Assembly: GCA_037179385.1 (NCBI GenBank)
Contig: CM074185.1
Coordinates: forward strand, 13,710,866 to 13,774,865
Direction: 5' to 3'
Source: Holothuria scabra
Lineage: Eukaryota > Echinodermata > Holothuroidea > Aspidochirotida > Holothuriidae
DNA: 64,000 nucleotides
The notes below the pieces were generated by a model, which saw nothing but the letters and a program-made list of their open reading frames with translations, was not told the origin of the DNA and did not search any database. Each line of letters opens with the position of its first letter. The stretch's first letter is position 1. The translations under genes and the position numbers were made by a program. Below are positions 20,428-32,300 of the stretch, piece after piece.

Positions 20428-22668
20428 TTAGTCGTCCCGTCTGAGGATCCTCAAGGCTGCGCTCTTGAATTGCTTGGGGTTCTCGAGATCTGTAATGTTC
20501 TGGGGGAGTAGGTTCCAGTCTCTGACGGTCCGAGGAAAGAAACTGTATTTGTAGCAGTCCTTATTGGTTGGTATATTTGTAAAGCTATTAGAATGGTGAT
20601 GCCTGGAGGGCCGCCGGACCGGTTGTAGGTTGTTGATTGGCAAGGCTAGGAGGCCCAATCTGGCTTTGTGAAGAATTGCTAGCCTGTTGGCAGTACGCCT
20701 GTTTTTGAGACTATCCCACCCTAGGTCATTAGCATTTCAGTCACACTACTATGGGGGGAATAGTCATTATAAACAAACCTAGCAGCCCTACGTTGAATTT
20801 GCTCAACCTTATTGGATAGGGAAGTGGTGTAGGGATCCCAAACAGAAGATGAATACTCCAATAAAGGCCTAACAAGTGTGAGATAGGCATTAGCTTTGAC
20901 ACTCCTGGGGCAGGAGTATAAATTCCTTTTAATAAAAGCCAAAGACCTATTTGCTGACGAAGTGATACGATTAATATGTCTATTCCAGGTAAGGGTATTA
21001 GAGATGTCAACTCCCAGATAAGTGTGGCAATCGGCAGACTCCAGGGTATCGTTATCTAGAGTATAATTAAAAAACTTGGGATTCCTTGAGTGAGTAATCC
21101 TCATAGAAAAGCACTTCTTGGTATTAAAGTGCATTTGCCATTTATTTTGCCACTCAGAGAGGGTGTTTAGATCATTTTGGAGTTGAACCTGGTCAAGATT
21201 ATTCTTTATCTGTCTATAAATTACACAGTCGTCAGCAAAAAGTCTTACTTCAGAAGAGATATTATCGGGCAGGTCATTAATATAAACTAAAAACAACAGA
21301 GGACCCAAGACTGTACCTTGGGGAACACCAGAGATAACATCCAGCCAATCAGAAAAATCACCACTCACTACGACTCTCTGCTTCCGGGACTTAAGAAAAT
21401 TAGCCTCCAGTTAAGGGTATTGCCTCTAATACCATAGTTTTGTAATTTACAAAGCAGACGGTTATGAGGAACCGTATCAAAAGCCTTAGAAAAATCCATG
21501 ATAATCATGTCAGTCTGGGATCTAAGATCTAAAGACTGCACTAGGTCATTGGTTGTTAAGATCAATTGAGATTCACAAGAATGGCGTTGTCTGAAGCCAT
21601 GCTGCCTGTTCGTGATAACTGAGTGGTTATCAAAGTGATGCATAATATGAGAATGTATAATGTGTTCCAGGACCTTGCAACAAATCGAGGTAAGAGAGAC
21701 CGGCCTATAGTTTGAGGCTAGGGAACGGTCACCTTTTTAAAGATAGGACTAACATTGGCACATAACCAAGAGGGAGGTAAATGACCAGTGTCCAGTGATT
21801 TTTGAAAAATGGAGCAGAGGGCAGGAGCAACCTCCTCTGCGGCCAATTTCAGAACATGAGCCGGTATACCGTCAGGACCTGAAGCTTTGTTTGGGTTCAA
21901 CTCCTTGAGCAACTTCACAACACCATCTAAGGATATCTCAATATCAGACATGGTGGGTATGGTGTTCGCTTCAACTGGAGGTAAGGTGACATTCTCACGG
22001 GTGAAAACCTTTTGGAACTGCTCATTTAAGATGTTAGCCTTCTGCATGTTGTCCGAGACCAGTATCCCATCAGATTTCAGGGAAGGGATACCAACACTAT
22101 CACATCTAAGGTTTTTAATAAAGGACCAGAAACGTTTAGGTGAATCAGTACAAACTGTGTTGACATAATTTCTATAAGCGGCTCTTGTTGTTTTGTGAGT
22201 CGCTTTACGTTGGGTTTTGAAGTTTTCAAAAGAGGATGGAGTTCGCGTCTTACGCCACGTGTTATAAGCCCTTTGTTTCCTATTTAATAGTCGTTTAATA
22301 GTCTTATCAATCCAGGGGGTTTGGTTCCTCTTTCTAACAACCCGAGCTGGAATGTAGACATCCATTACCTCCTTGATTTTGTTCTCAAGGGCAGAGTACA
22401 TGACCTGCACAGAGCACTCACGTTTAACCAGGTCAGAGCTGAACTTACTAAGCTCCGCCTTGATTCCACTGACATCAGCTTTGTGAAAGCTATACATTTT
22501 CAACTTCACTGGATTAGGTTCCTCTTTTACCGTATGAAATTTAGTTTTTGCTAAACTAGTTTGAACTGCTTCAATTTTAGTACGATTTGTACTCAGAGTA
22601 CCCGACTCAGGGTGGACATGAATACAGGGAGCTGGAAGACAGTCGTCCAGTCCCCTGAATACGCCCAT
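20428..22668 (-). pseudogene. Jockey/CR1-type non-LTR retrotransposon reverse transcriptase, frameshifted
   Basis: Reading on the minus strand, an N-terminal linker (to ...PWIDKTIKRLLNRKQRAY, about 22330-22230) leads into reverse transcriptase: SGPDGIPAHVL near 21870, NYRPVSLTS near 21700, MDFSKAFDTVPH near 21490, SGVPQGTVLGPLLFL near 21320 and the catalytic FADD near 21240. The C-terminal thumb and tail (SFFPRTVRDWN near 20530) follow. Three single-base frameshifts break it: just after FKK near 21735, near 21410 and near 20730. The apurinic endonuclease domain expected upstream is absent, so the copy is 5' truncated. A GGATCTGGATCTGGA repeat near 20352-20366 may be its 3' tail. Clade (Jockey, CR1 or L2) is inferred from motif style only. 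Confidence 0.85.
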
Positions 22669-22699
22669 ATATACCCATCAATGTCAAAATTGGGAGTTT

Positions 22700-23660
22700 C
22701 AAAGTGCAGTTGTTGCTGGACCAAAATAAACATGATTTGGCGTAGCAGGATGAATTGTTCGTTTTGTAACGTCAATTTGGAGTTCCATGGAAAACGTATT
22801 GTCTGCTGCGCAGGTTACAAATCGCCTCACCCAGCTCTCCAACATAATGAATCGATTCCAAACCCTACTGTTCGATTCATGCAGTATACATATAACGTTA
22901 GCATGTTTATGTTCAGTGCAGCAGGAGTGTAGTAGGTGGTAGGCATACTACTGTTCTGTGACAGCTGCACATCAAAAAAAGATTTCGGTAAACAAGAATA
23001 TTAGGCTATGTGTTCATAACTAATATTTGAAGGTGCGTATTTCCTAAATTATTTGACACTAATTGACCCACAGAACTTTCAGGGAAAGTTTCCTCTTGTA
23101 ATTTATGCTAGAAAGCATGAAAATGGCAACTAGGCCTAACACTAGCTAACGTTAGACTCAAGCCTGAAAACGCTAGGCTAAACATAAGCGTTAGGGCGTT
23201 CTAACTGGGTAGGTCTAGGCCTAGGCTATGTCATATTACGGGACCCAACATTGACAAGGTATATAGCCTAGTGTTAAAACATTAACGCAACGGATCGATG
23301 CAGTTAGGAAATGCATGAAGAATATTCATATTAGGGATAGGATATGCACCTGTCTGAATGGACTCACCATCATGAAAAAAAATGCTGGATGGGATGAAGA
23401 CGAGGAGCAATTGCAGAATACTCCTGTCACTGGGTGAATAGTGTAACTGTAAATGTAATGACACTGCATGAACGTTGACTGTGTATGTGTTTTCATGGCT
23501 AGAAAACCATGCGAGATGTACAAAGAATGAAAGATATGAATTGGAAATCACATGCAGCATGTAAAGACTGTTACATATGGAGTTGACGTTTGCAAACTGT
23601 ACCCAGTCCCATACCAAAATTTAAGGCAACAATAGCGATTGAATATTGTGATAAGGGGAG
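22700..23660. other. Intergenic, nothing recognised
   Basis: Includes TAGGCCTAGGC-rich stretches at 23130-23230, common in echinoderm non-coding DNA. Short frames at 22561-22932 and 23282-23617 show no domain. Confidence 0.4.
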
Positions 23661-23672
23661 GTTTAATTAATT

Positions 23673-25006
23673 CAGGCTGTTGGATTTCAAAAATCATGGG
23701 AACCCATTTTTCACCATGGTAACCCACTTTTCGGGTTCTGTTACAAAATCGTGGGGACCCATTCTGTGCATATCGAAAGTGAAGCTGGTCTTTTACAGGG
23801 GTTTAAGGGTTGGATGTTCGTTTGGAAATTTTCCACTCTCAAGCTACTCTGGGTACTAACAGTTTTCAAATGCATAAGTCTGTGAATCAAAACTGTTGTA
23901 TTAAAATGAAACTGCAGTTACTGAACACCTGCAATTATATTTATATAAAATTTTAAGGCAGTCATTCGTAACCCCAAACTACAGTTTCAGTATACATATA
24001 TCAAAACTCTCCATTGGTATAGCTCTTTGATGGGCATCACATTCAAACAATGCATCATAGCTAAATTAGACAGCATGGGCATTGAGAGTGTCTTGATTAC
24101 ACATTATGGACTTGTATGGCTACTGGGACAAGCCATGAAGCAATAAACTAGGATTGTGTCTGGATAAAGATGAGTTTTAGATAAATGTGGGAGGGGCTAG
24201 AAGTAAGTAGGTTGGGAGAATTGGAACTGTCTGGGATGATGAAAATATGCCTTTAAGAAGTACACATAGTGATGCTGATGATGATCAAGAACAGGTTTGC
24301 AATTTTTCTATGAACAACAGCTTAACCTTGTTAACCTTCATAATTGTCACACTTGAAAAATTTAATAAACCAAAGCACTGTTTTGTGTATCGAAAGAAAT
24401 TCAGTTTTGCAGTGTTCTTCATTGTGTAGTTTATTTTTCCAGAAAAATAACGTAGCAGGCATCTTGTGCCGACAGACACTCTCAATCACTCCCCTGCATT
24501 GGATTTACTGAATTAATTGGACTGTTCATCATTGCCAACCAGTGAGATGATACATGCCTTCTGCTCACAGTAAACTCAGTTGAAGCACTGCATATGCATG
24601 CACGTAGATACCATCATTACATCTAAACCCCCCCCCACTCCCCCTCCCCCCGAAAAATGGAATTCATGGGATTCTCATCGGAATTCTGCAAAAAGTTATC
24701 CAGCTCAAAATACATGTAACCTTTGAGCTAGCCTAGGCCCAGAGGAATTAGGATGGACCTTAATTATTCTCATTATCAGGATTGACCTAGGCCTCCATCT
24801 TCATTTGTGAAAAATCTTAGTTGTGTAAAAACTCATAAAAGTTAAAAACATACACATGTCAGGTAATTTCCCAATTCAAATATTTCAAGATGAAATGTTT
24901 GGAGTTGGGATTTTTTGTGGTAACCGATTTTTCGGTTCCGTGATTTCATTGTCACGGGAACGACACGCGACCGGGAGCGATCGTTCCCGTGAAATCCAAC
25001 AGCCTG
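23673..25006. mobile_element. 1.33-kb inverted-repeat element, nested with family P MITE
   Basis: Left end CAGGCTGTTGGATTTCA (23673) and the inverted right end TGAAATCCAACAGCCTG (to 25006) match exactly over 17 bp. TTAATT flanks both sides (ending 23672 and starting 25007), a possible target duplication. Inside the ends are GGGAACCCA / GGTAACC and TCCCGTGA motifs in diverged inverted form. No transposase frame; the family P MITE 23957-24252 is inserted in it. Confidence 0.6.
23957..24252 (+). mobile_element. piggyBac-like MITE (family P), intact ends
   Basis: TTAA flanks both ends (23953-23956 and 24253-24256). The left end GGCAGTCATTCGTAACCCCA and right end ...GGGATGATGAAAATATGCCT are imperfect inverted repeats. 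The core ctccattggtatagctctttgat, gagtgtcttgattacacatt, gaagcaataaactaggattgtgtctgga and gtgggaggggct recurs in all family members. No coding potential. Confidence 0.7.
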
Positions 25007-25535
25007 TTAATTTTGCGTTTGTGAATGGGCCTATCTGTACAATAGTATTTTGGCAAATCTCTCAATACAATATTTTTTCCAGTTGGTTACTGCAAAAAAT
25101 TCAGTACCGTACAGTAGTGAACCTTTTTTGGCAGTAACCAGTGAAATTTGCCCACAGTGGCCCTCTGGGCCCATATCTTTCAATCTTTTACCATGCTGCA
25201 ATGCATTTTGACCCTTAATACTTCAACTTATGTCAAGTGAATATCCAGGCCTACCCGCTGTCAGTACCCTACATCCAGTGACAATTCGGTACTTCCGGTT
25301 CTTGAACTAAGTTTCTCTATCAACAGGGCCAGTGATTTACCGTAAGACCCGTAGGCCATCTTATATCTCGGAAATTAGAAAAAAAACAAACTTTCTTTTC
25401 ACTTTAGTGGATTTAATGCAATGTACCATCGAAATTTTCAATCGGATCAAAACTTCCACAGGTCGTAGCTGCAGCATTTATTCTTTGGGCCTTTAATATT
25501 GACTGGCCTGTTACAATTCGATACCCACATGGGTC
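25007..25535. other. Upstream of the V-ATPase gene, nothing recognised
   Basis: AT-rich sequence with no clear TATA box, initiator or repeat structure that I can support. Confidence 0.35.
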
Positions 25536-25540
25536 CCTTC

Positions 25541-25962
25541 GGTACATGAACGTATACATTTAGTACATAATCCTATGAATTCAGTACATGTACGTATGCA
25601 ATCAGTACATATATGTATGGAACAGTACATGGAACGTATGAAATCGGTACATAATCGTAAGCAATTAGGATATATATCGTAAGCAGTTAGTACATGTATG
25701 TGTATTTTTTACTATATCACATGCAGAAGAGACAATAGTTCCATGATGATCATACATTTTTACATGTACAACATGGGCTTTTCCATGTACGGTATAACAT
25801 GTGATTTTACAGTACATGTACATCGTAACGTTTAACATGATGAAGGATGGTTTTAGTTTATGATGGTATAAATTTACATCATGATCGCATGAAGTTAGTA
25901 CATCATCGTATATTTTTGGTACATGAACGTGTTATTTTAGTACATGAACGTGTATTTCTAGA
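25541..25962 (+). repeat. Minisatellite, about 21-bp AGTACATGTACGTATG unit
   Basis: About eight imperfect units of 20-23 bp (agtacat-aatcctatgaattc, agtacatgtacgtatgcaatc, agtacatatatgtatggaac ...) run from 25541 to 25705. Three or four more occur at 25812 and 25895-25962 after a gap of related GTACATG-rich DNA. The array ends about 225 bp before the V-ATPase start codon. Unit core GTACATGTAC is self-complementary. Confidence 0.7.
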
Positions 25963-26185
25963 ATGTCATCATATGTAGTGAGCCTTTTGGCGTGCCATAG
26001 AAGACATCACAAATTCATTTGTAATAAAAAGTAAAAAATTAAAATATACAAGGACAGTGAGTCTATATTTCGTAAGTATATAATGATGAGAATCCTTGCT
26101 ATTTTTTGTGGCTTGATTTGACAGTTTTGGTAATAGTTTTTCATTTTCATTTGACGGAAGCTGTGAGGATTCAACAAAGCATACA

Positions 26186-26302
26186 ATGGGGTCATTGTAT
26201 CGCAGTGAAGAGATGTGCAAGGCACAGGTGTTTCTACAGTCGGAAGCAGCGTATGCATGTGTAGCAGAACTCGGCGAACTGGGATTGGTTCAGTTCAGAG
26301 AT
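26186..26302 (+). CDS. ATP6V0A1: V-ATPase a, exon 1 (residues 1-39)
   Basis: Starts ATGGGG; encodes [20 protein letters not shown] through a [14 protein letters not shown] stretch, the highly conserved N-terminus. Ends AGAGAT|GTAAGT in phase 0. Confidence 0.95.
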
Positions 26303-29300
26303 GTAAGTCAACATTTTCTCTTTCGTTCTAAAATTCCAGTTCAAAAAAGTCATCTTTTATTCACCTCACATTGTCTTTTAAGTTCAAACCAATTAACACT
26401 GTACCCTGATGAGAAGTATTTTCATTTTTGTGTTTCTGGTGGAATCCCTGCTATTCCAGCTCCATACTGGTATTGCAAGTTTCTCATGATCATTTTAATG
26501 AAGTGTAATTCTGCTTTTAATCAGTTTAACTCTTTCTGAGCTCCAAACTGTTTTCCTGGAAAAATTTTACCTTAACTCCGATGTAAACAGTGCATATAAT
26601 AATTTCATTGATGTTGTTTCTACGTTGTACAACAAAAATTGTAAGTTTAAGAGACTACGGAGAGGAAAACCTAAAAGTACGTAATTCCCCTTGGATGACC
26701 AGTTGTATCTTGAATTCAATAAGAATTAAAAACAAACTCTTCAAAAACTTTCTTAATAACCCTTCTGTTGAGAGCAGGACCAGGTTTACTGTTTACAAAA
26801 ATAAACTTACTAAAATTATTAGACAGGCCAAAGAAATGCATTATCAAAATCTTTTTGACAATAATAAAGGCAATCTGACTAAAACATTGCTGATAATTAA
26901 AGACAATATTGGATCTCATAAAATGAAGAGAACAGTAATAAATTCTCCTTTTGTATAAACAATAAAATTGTAACCGATAAGCACAATATCCTATAAGCAA
27001 GTTGCAGAGGCCTTAAATAATTATTTCACTACTATTGGCCCAAACTTAGCAAGCAAAATCCCTGATCACTCTTCTGCCTTTTTTGACTTAAGGTCCAAAA
27101 TCTCCAACCCCAATTCTTTTTTCCTCTCTCCTACAAATGTTTCTGATATAATCAGTGTGATTAATAATCTTCCAAACAAAACTGCCCCTGGTATTACACT
27201 GTAGCCTTTTTTTACGCAAACTTAATTATTATGGAATTACAGTAGAGGTGTATAGCTCACGATTGGTTTGTAAGTTATTTATCTGATTGTAAGCAACTTG
27301 TATGCATTATTAACTGTTCTTCATCTTTCAAAGATATATCCTGTGGTGTACCCCAGGGGTCTATTTTAGGCCCCTGTTATTCCTTATCTACATTAATGAT
27401 CTTCCCCTTTTTTTCATTAAGTTAAAATTTGTACTATTCGCAGATTACATTAGTATATTATTTAGAACAGATGATCCCGCTCCTAATGTCCCTATACTAA
27501 ATGCCGAGCTTGCTTGTGTGTGTTGCCGGTTCAAAGAAAACAAACTGTCTCTGAACATCAAAAAGATGCATTTCATACTGGTCCAGCCTAGTAGGAAGAA
27601 ATCACCCGACATAAGTATTTGCATTGATGGTTCTATTATTAATCAATCTGATTCTGTTAAGTTCTTAGGGCTACTTATAGATCCTCACTTGATTTGGAAA
27701 TGCCACGTTGACTTATTATGTAACAAAATCCCCTAAGACTATAGGCGTCCTACGTAAAATCAAGCATCTTGTACCTCGTCGGGTCTTGCTTTCTCTGTAC
27801 AATACTCTTATCTTCCCTCATTTATCCTATTGTACCATTGCTTGGGGAAACACCTTCCATTCTTATGTTAATAGATTTTACGTACTGCAAAAAAGGGCCA
27901 TTCGTCTAATTACTTCCTCCCACTATAGAGGCTTTGCAATTGCGTCACGGAACCGCCATGCTGGAGGACATTCATGCCAAATACACGTGGCCTTGCGCCG
28001 AACGCACTGCACAGTGTGCACTGTGATATGCACGGTGTGTACAAATTCAACGAGCAATTCGCGTCCTTTATGGTTTACTACGTAGTTACATGTACTCCAA
28101 CATGGCCGCCGGAGAGTATTATGACGTCATGTGAAAAGCCTCTATAGGGCTAACACAGCTGACCTTTTTAAAGAATTAAATATTCTAAGTGTTTTTGACA
28201 TTTATAAGCACCAAATGGGTGTCTTAATGTTCAAAATTAGTCATGAGTTATTACCTTCCATATTTCAGAGTATCTTCCATCTTAATAAATCTGTCCACAA
28301 CTACTGTACCAGGCATTCAGAAAACTTTCACCTATATAGAGTCAACACTGAGGTTAATAAAAAGTCGTTTGTTACTTCCGGGTCTCAATTATAGAATAAC
28401 CTTGATCCTAAGCTAAAAAGCATTTCCTCACTTTCATCATTTATCAAGAAATTCAAATTATGTCTAATTGATAAGTATTGATGTTATTCTTACTTACTCC
28501 TTCATGGGTGGTGGGTGTTTACGGTTTATGGGAGGGGAGGTTGGCTGTTACTTACAGTAGTTCTATTTTGTTGTTATTGATCTTCTTTTTGTCTTTTTTA
28601 TATTTTCTATTTCTTGTAAAGGTGGCCTGCTTACAGTAGTACAAGCTTTTTGCTTTTTCAGGCTTCCTCCACAGTCTTCTGTTATTTGATATTTGCTCCT
28701 ATTATTTATGATTTTTGTGGAAAAATAAATGAACTAAATGAAATGAAATGAAACAGATAAACATGTCATAACATTCATCTCTTGTACAGTTGATGCAATT
28801 ATGCCATGGAATCTTCATGTTACCTCTAGTAGCTTTACTTCTTATCAAAAAGCATTTCTTTGGATTTTATTTTAAAATCCAAACTGTTAATCTCTTCACA
28901 TTAGCCACTAGCACTTCCATTTATAAAGTACTGCAGTAGCAAACTCTTTATTTTACTTCTAGCCTGCTCTCACAGCCTGTCTAAAACTACAGTACTCCTT
29001 CCAGTCCTAGTAAATTGCGTATATACTGTACTCTCGTGGGCGTACAAGGGTCTTACTGTATGTATGATCAAGCACTTTTTTGCAAACTGTGTGGTAGTTG
29101 CTACTCGGCATTTTTTGATATTATGTCAATCAAAGAGCATTACAAATTGAAAAGTCTGCTCCCTCCCCCTTTTCCCAAAAATGTATCTCAGGCTGAGGAG
29201 TGTTTGTCTTTATAAGGAAATTCAGGCATTACAACTTGAATTACTCTCATGATGCACAGTTATGTAGTACTGTAGGCTTTCCTGTTTCCAAAATAGCCAT

Positions 29301-32300
29301 TGAGAATCATGTTACAATATTTTCCTTCTCATTTCAGTGAAGAAATTAACTTGAAAAAGTTGCTTGGTTTACTGTACCTGTACAGTAATATGAAGCCTTG
29401 TACTGTGATCATGGAAGATCCTTGTGAGAAACAATAAGGGGAAATTGTGAGATGTATTTCCACTGTACAGTATGTTTCAAATCAAGTTTGGGATGACCCT
29501 AAATCTCTGTTAATATTTATATTTTCAACTGTAATTTGTTTACATTTTCACAGCTTAATCCTGATGTGAATGCTTTCCAGAGAAAGTTTGTCAATGAAGT
29601 GAGAAGATGTGATGAAATGGAAAGAAAGCTTCGTAAGTCAATGAGCATAGCCATTTTTGTTTTATGTAAAATTTGGTACTGTAGATTGGAAGAGTTTCCT
29701 CAAAATTTGTCTTGAATTAATTACCTTTTTTCATTGCACAGCATAAATAGCTCAACCAACCCCAGAAAAACAGTAAAAACTTGCCCTTAACTTCAGGCGA
29801 AAATGAGAAAGGTGTAAGTTGGTTACTGTACAGTAGATTCAGTTTTATGGCTCATTTTCTAACCAATTGGTTTAAATCATCAAGGCCAAGGTCATTTTTC
29901 TAGTTCTGCGACTCACAATTTTGCATTTGTAGCAGTAGAGTATTACTACAGAAATTTTCCTGTACTGCATGAGACTTGTACACAGCCCACCTTTATCAAT
30001 GTGGCCTAGTGCAAGTAATGCCCTAATTTCTTATTAGCACCAAATTTATGTCTAAATATCCACTGAAAACCTGTGAGTGTGAGTGAAAGTATAAATTAAT
30101 TCTCACACATTAGGAAATTAGTAATTCTAAAAAGGGAGTCTTTAAAGGACAATATCAAGACTGTACTCACTTTGAATATTCTTGGGAAGAATGCTCAAAT
30201 GTGAAAAGATATGAAAGTTTGTTTTATAACTGCTATACATGCTCAAAACAGTTTTTACTTTGTTCTTCAAGAAACAAAATGTCTTCATTACATCATTCTT
30301 AAAGGTTGTTTTACCTCTAGGGCTCAGAAATAAACATGACAAATTGCACATCCAGAAGAAACAAAATGGCTATATATCTATGTGTTGTTATATGACTGCA
30401 TGGTCGAGTGGTTACATCATCCGACTTGCATCTTGGAGGTCTGGAGTTTGACTCCTGGCTGGGTCATACCGAAAACTTCAAAAATGGATCCTAGTGCCAT
30501 TGTGCTTGGTGCATGGCGTAAGCAATGGAGTAGAGATGAAACAAGCCAATAAGCTACAACTGGAAAAAAGGTTGTGGCCAGCCTGACTTAAACCAATTGA
30601 TTATAAACTGAGCTGTAAACCTCATATGTAACTAACTACCTTATCATAGGACTTTTGTGAGGGCCTCTGCAGCCATCAGGAAAGACCTACAGTAATGTCT
30701 GAGGATTTCAGTGGTTAATTTAAACTCTGTACCACCTTGAGAAGGGATCGTGACTATTATTTGTAAGAAAATTCATGTGCTTCAAATTTGCAGAAATATT
30801 CAAGAGTAATAAATCTTCAAACTGTGCCAACAGAATGCTGTAGATGGACAGTGGGGTCGACTGATGGCTAAGATGTTGAACTTGTGATTGAAGAATTGCT
30901 GGTTCGAGTCCTGTCATATTCAAAATATCGTGTCCTGAGCTAAAAATATTAATTTCTTAGCTTTACAGAGATTCTCAGTCATAAGGGTGACCAAGACGGG
31001 GGTGGCAATGGTGTTGATTTTCCCCCCAATTCAAGTATTGGGGGGGGGGGGAGCATTATGGAAATGCTTTATCTCTGTCTTTTCTCTTTACTAATGAGTT
31101 TAAATAGTAGTCTGACACCAATTTAAATTGATATTTTAAAGAGGGACAAATTCTAAGCATTTAAATGAAATTTTCATTCATTTCCTTCATAAAATGAACT
31201 TAAAGCAAGTGTTGAATCTCATCTAACTAACTAGTCTAACGTGGGTTACTGGTGAACATGTTGAAAACAGTCTTGAATGAAAAGACACTACATAAAAATC
31301 AGATAATTCTATTTTCATAAGTTATCTATACTTTCTACGCAAAGGTTTCCTGGAGAAAGAGATATTGCGAGCAGACATCAACATTTTGTACACTGGCGAA
31401 AACCCTGAAGCACCAGCCCCCAGGGAAATGATTGATCTAGAGGTAATTACACCCATTATAAAGTCAGTTAAAGGTGTATTCATCACCCAGATATTTTCAA
31501 TTCTTTCAACCTTCTAATCTGTAGTCCCTCCGACAGCTGTCTAAACCTCATCATCGTCTAGACATAATCTTAGTGTATTGCTTCAAGACATGCCCTGTGA
31601 TCATGCAAGGTCCTATTGTGTACTCAGAACACTCTCAGTGCATGCTGTGAAATGTGAGCTATTCTGCATTTTTTGAAGTTTTTTGTCAGTTGAAGTGTTG
31701 TCAGTTGTGCCAATTGAAAATTTTGGTAGGCTGGTTTAAAGTGTAGTTTGAAATGGCAAATGATATAATTGAGGAATTAAATATTGTAGCTCTCATTCCA
31801 ATGTGGAATTAATTTTTGCTGAAGTGTCATTTTTCTGTGTGACTCAATGTTTATATCTAATGTGACTGCATTAGCTCTTTGCCTCTGTGGTCTTGGCCTT
31901 GGAGGGCATTTGTTTTACGACGCTAAGCAACCACGAATGTGGGAGAAGCCATTGGCTTATGAATTACAACTTCACGTCAGGTGGCAACCAATTTAACAAT
32001 TTGGATCAAATTTGGTATTTTTTTGAAAGGCCAGTTCAGATGGGAAAACCATAGATTGCTCTTGGATGAAAAACCCACCTTACTTTGACCCAGCCAGGAA
32101 CCGAACTCCGGGTTGCTAAGCTTCATCGCTTCAAATGCCACCGCCTTTATCCACTCGGCCATAGCACTGGTAAAATTGTTATGTGGTCGCAGTCATTGTA
32201 ACAGTAAAATCAGAAAGAAAGTACACTAATGTGGAGTTCTGCTGTATTGTTGTGATACAGTACTGAAGGATTAAAGACAATATGACTAGCACTTGTGGTT

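Noticed and set aside
22561..22932. 123-codon plus-strand frame as a gene
   Set aside because: Partly antisense to the retrotransposon relic; no domain.
30401..30472. Possible functional tRNA gene
   Set aside because: A and B boxes are present but the arms do not pair into a proper cloverleaf, and the following body is shared with other dispersed copies: a SINE.
32096..32172. Possible tRNA-Ser/Leu gene on the minus strand
   Set aside because: Head is followed by a SINE body and lacks a convincing anticodon arm and acceptor stem.
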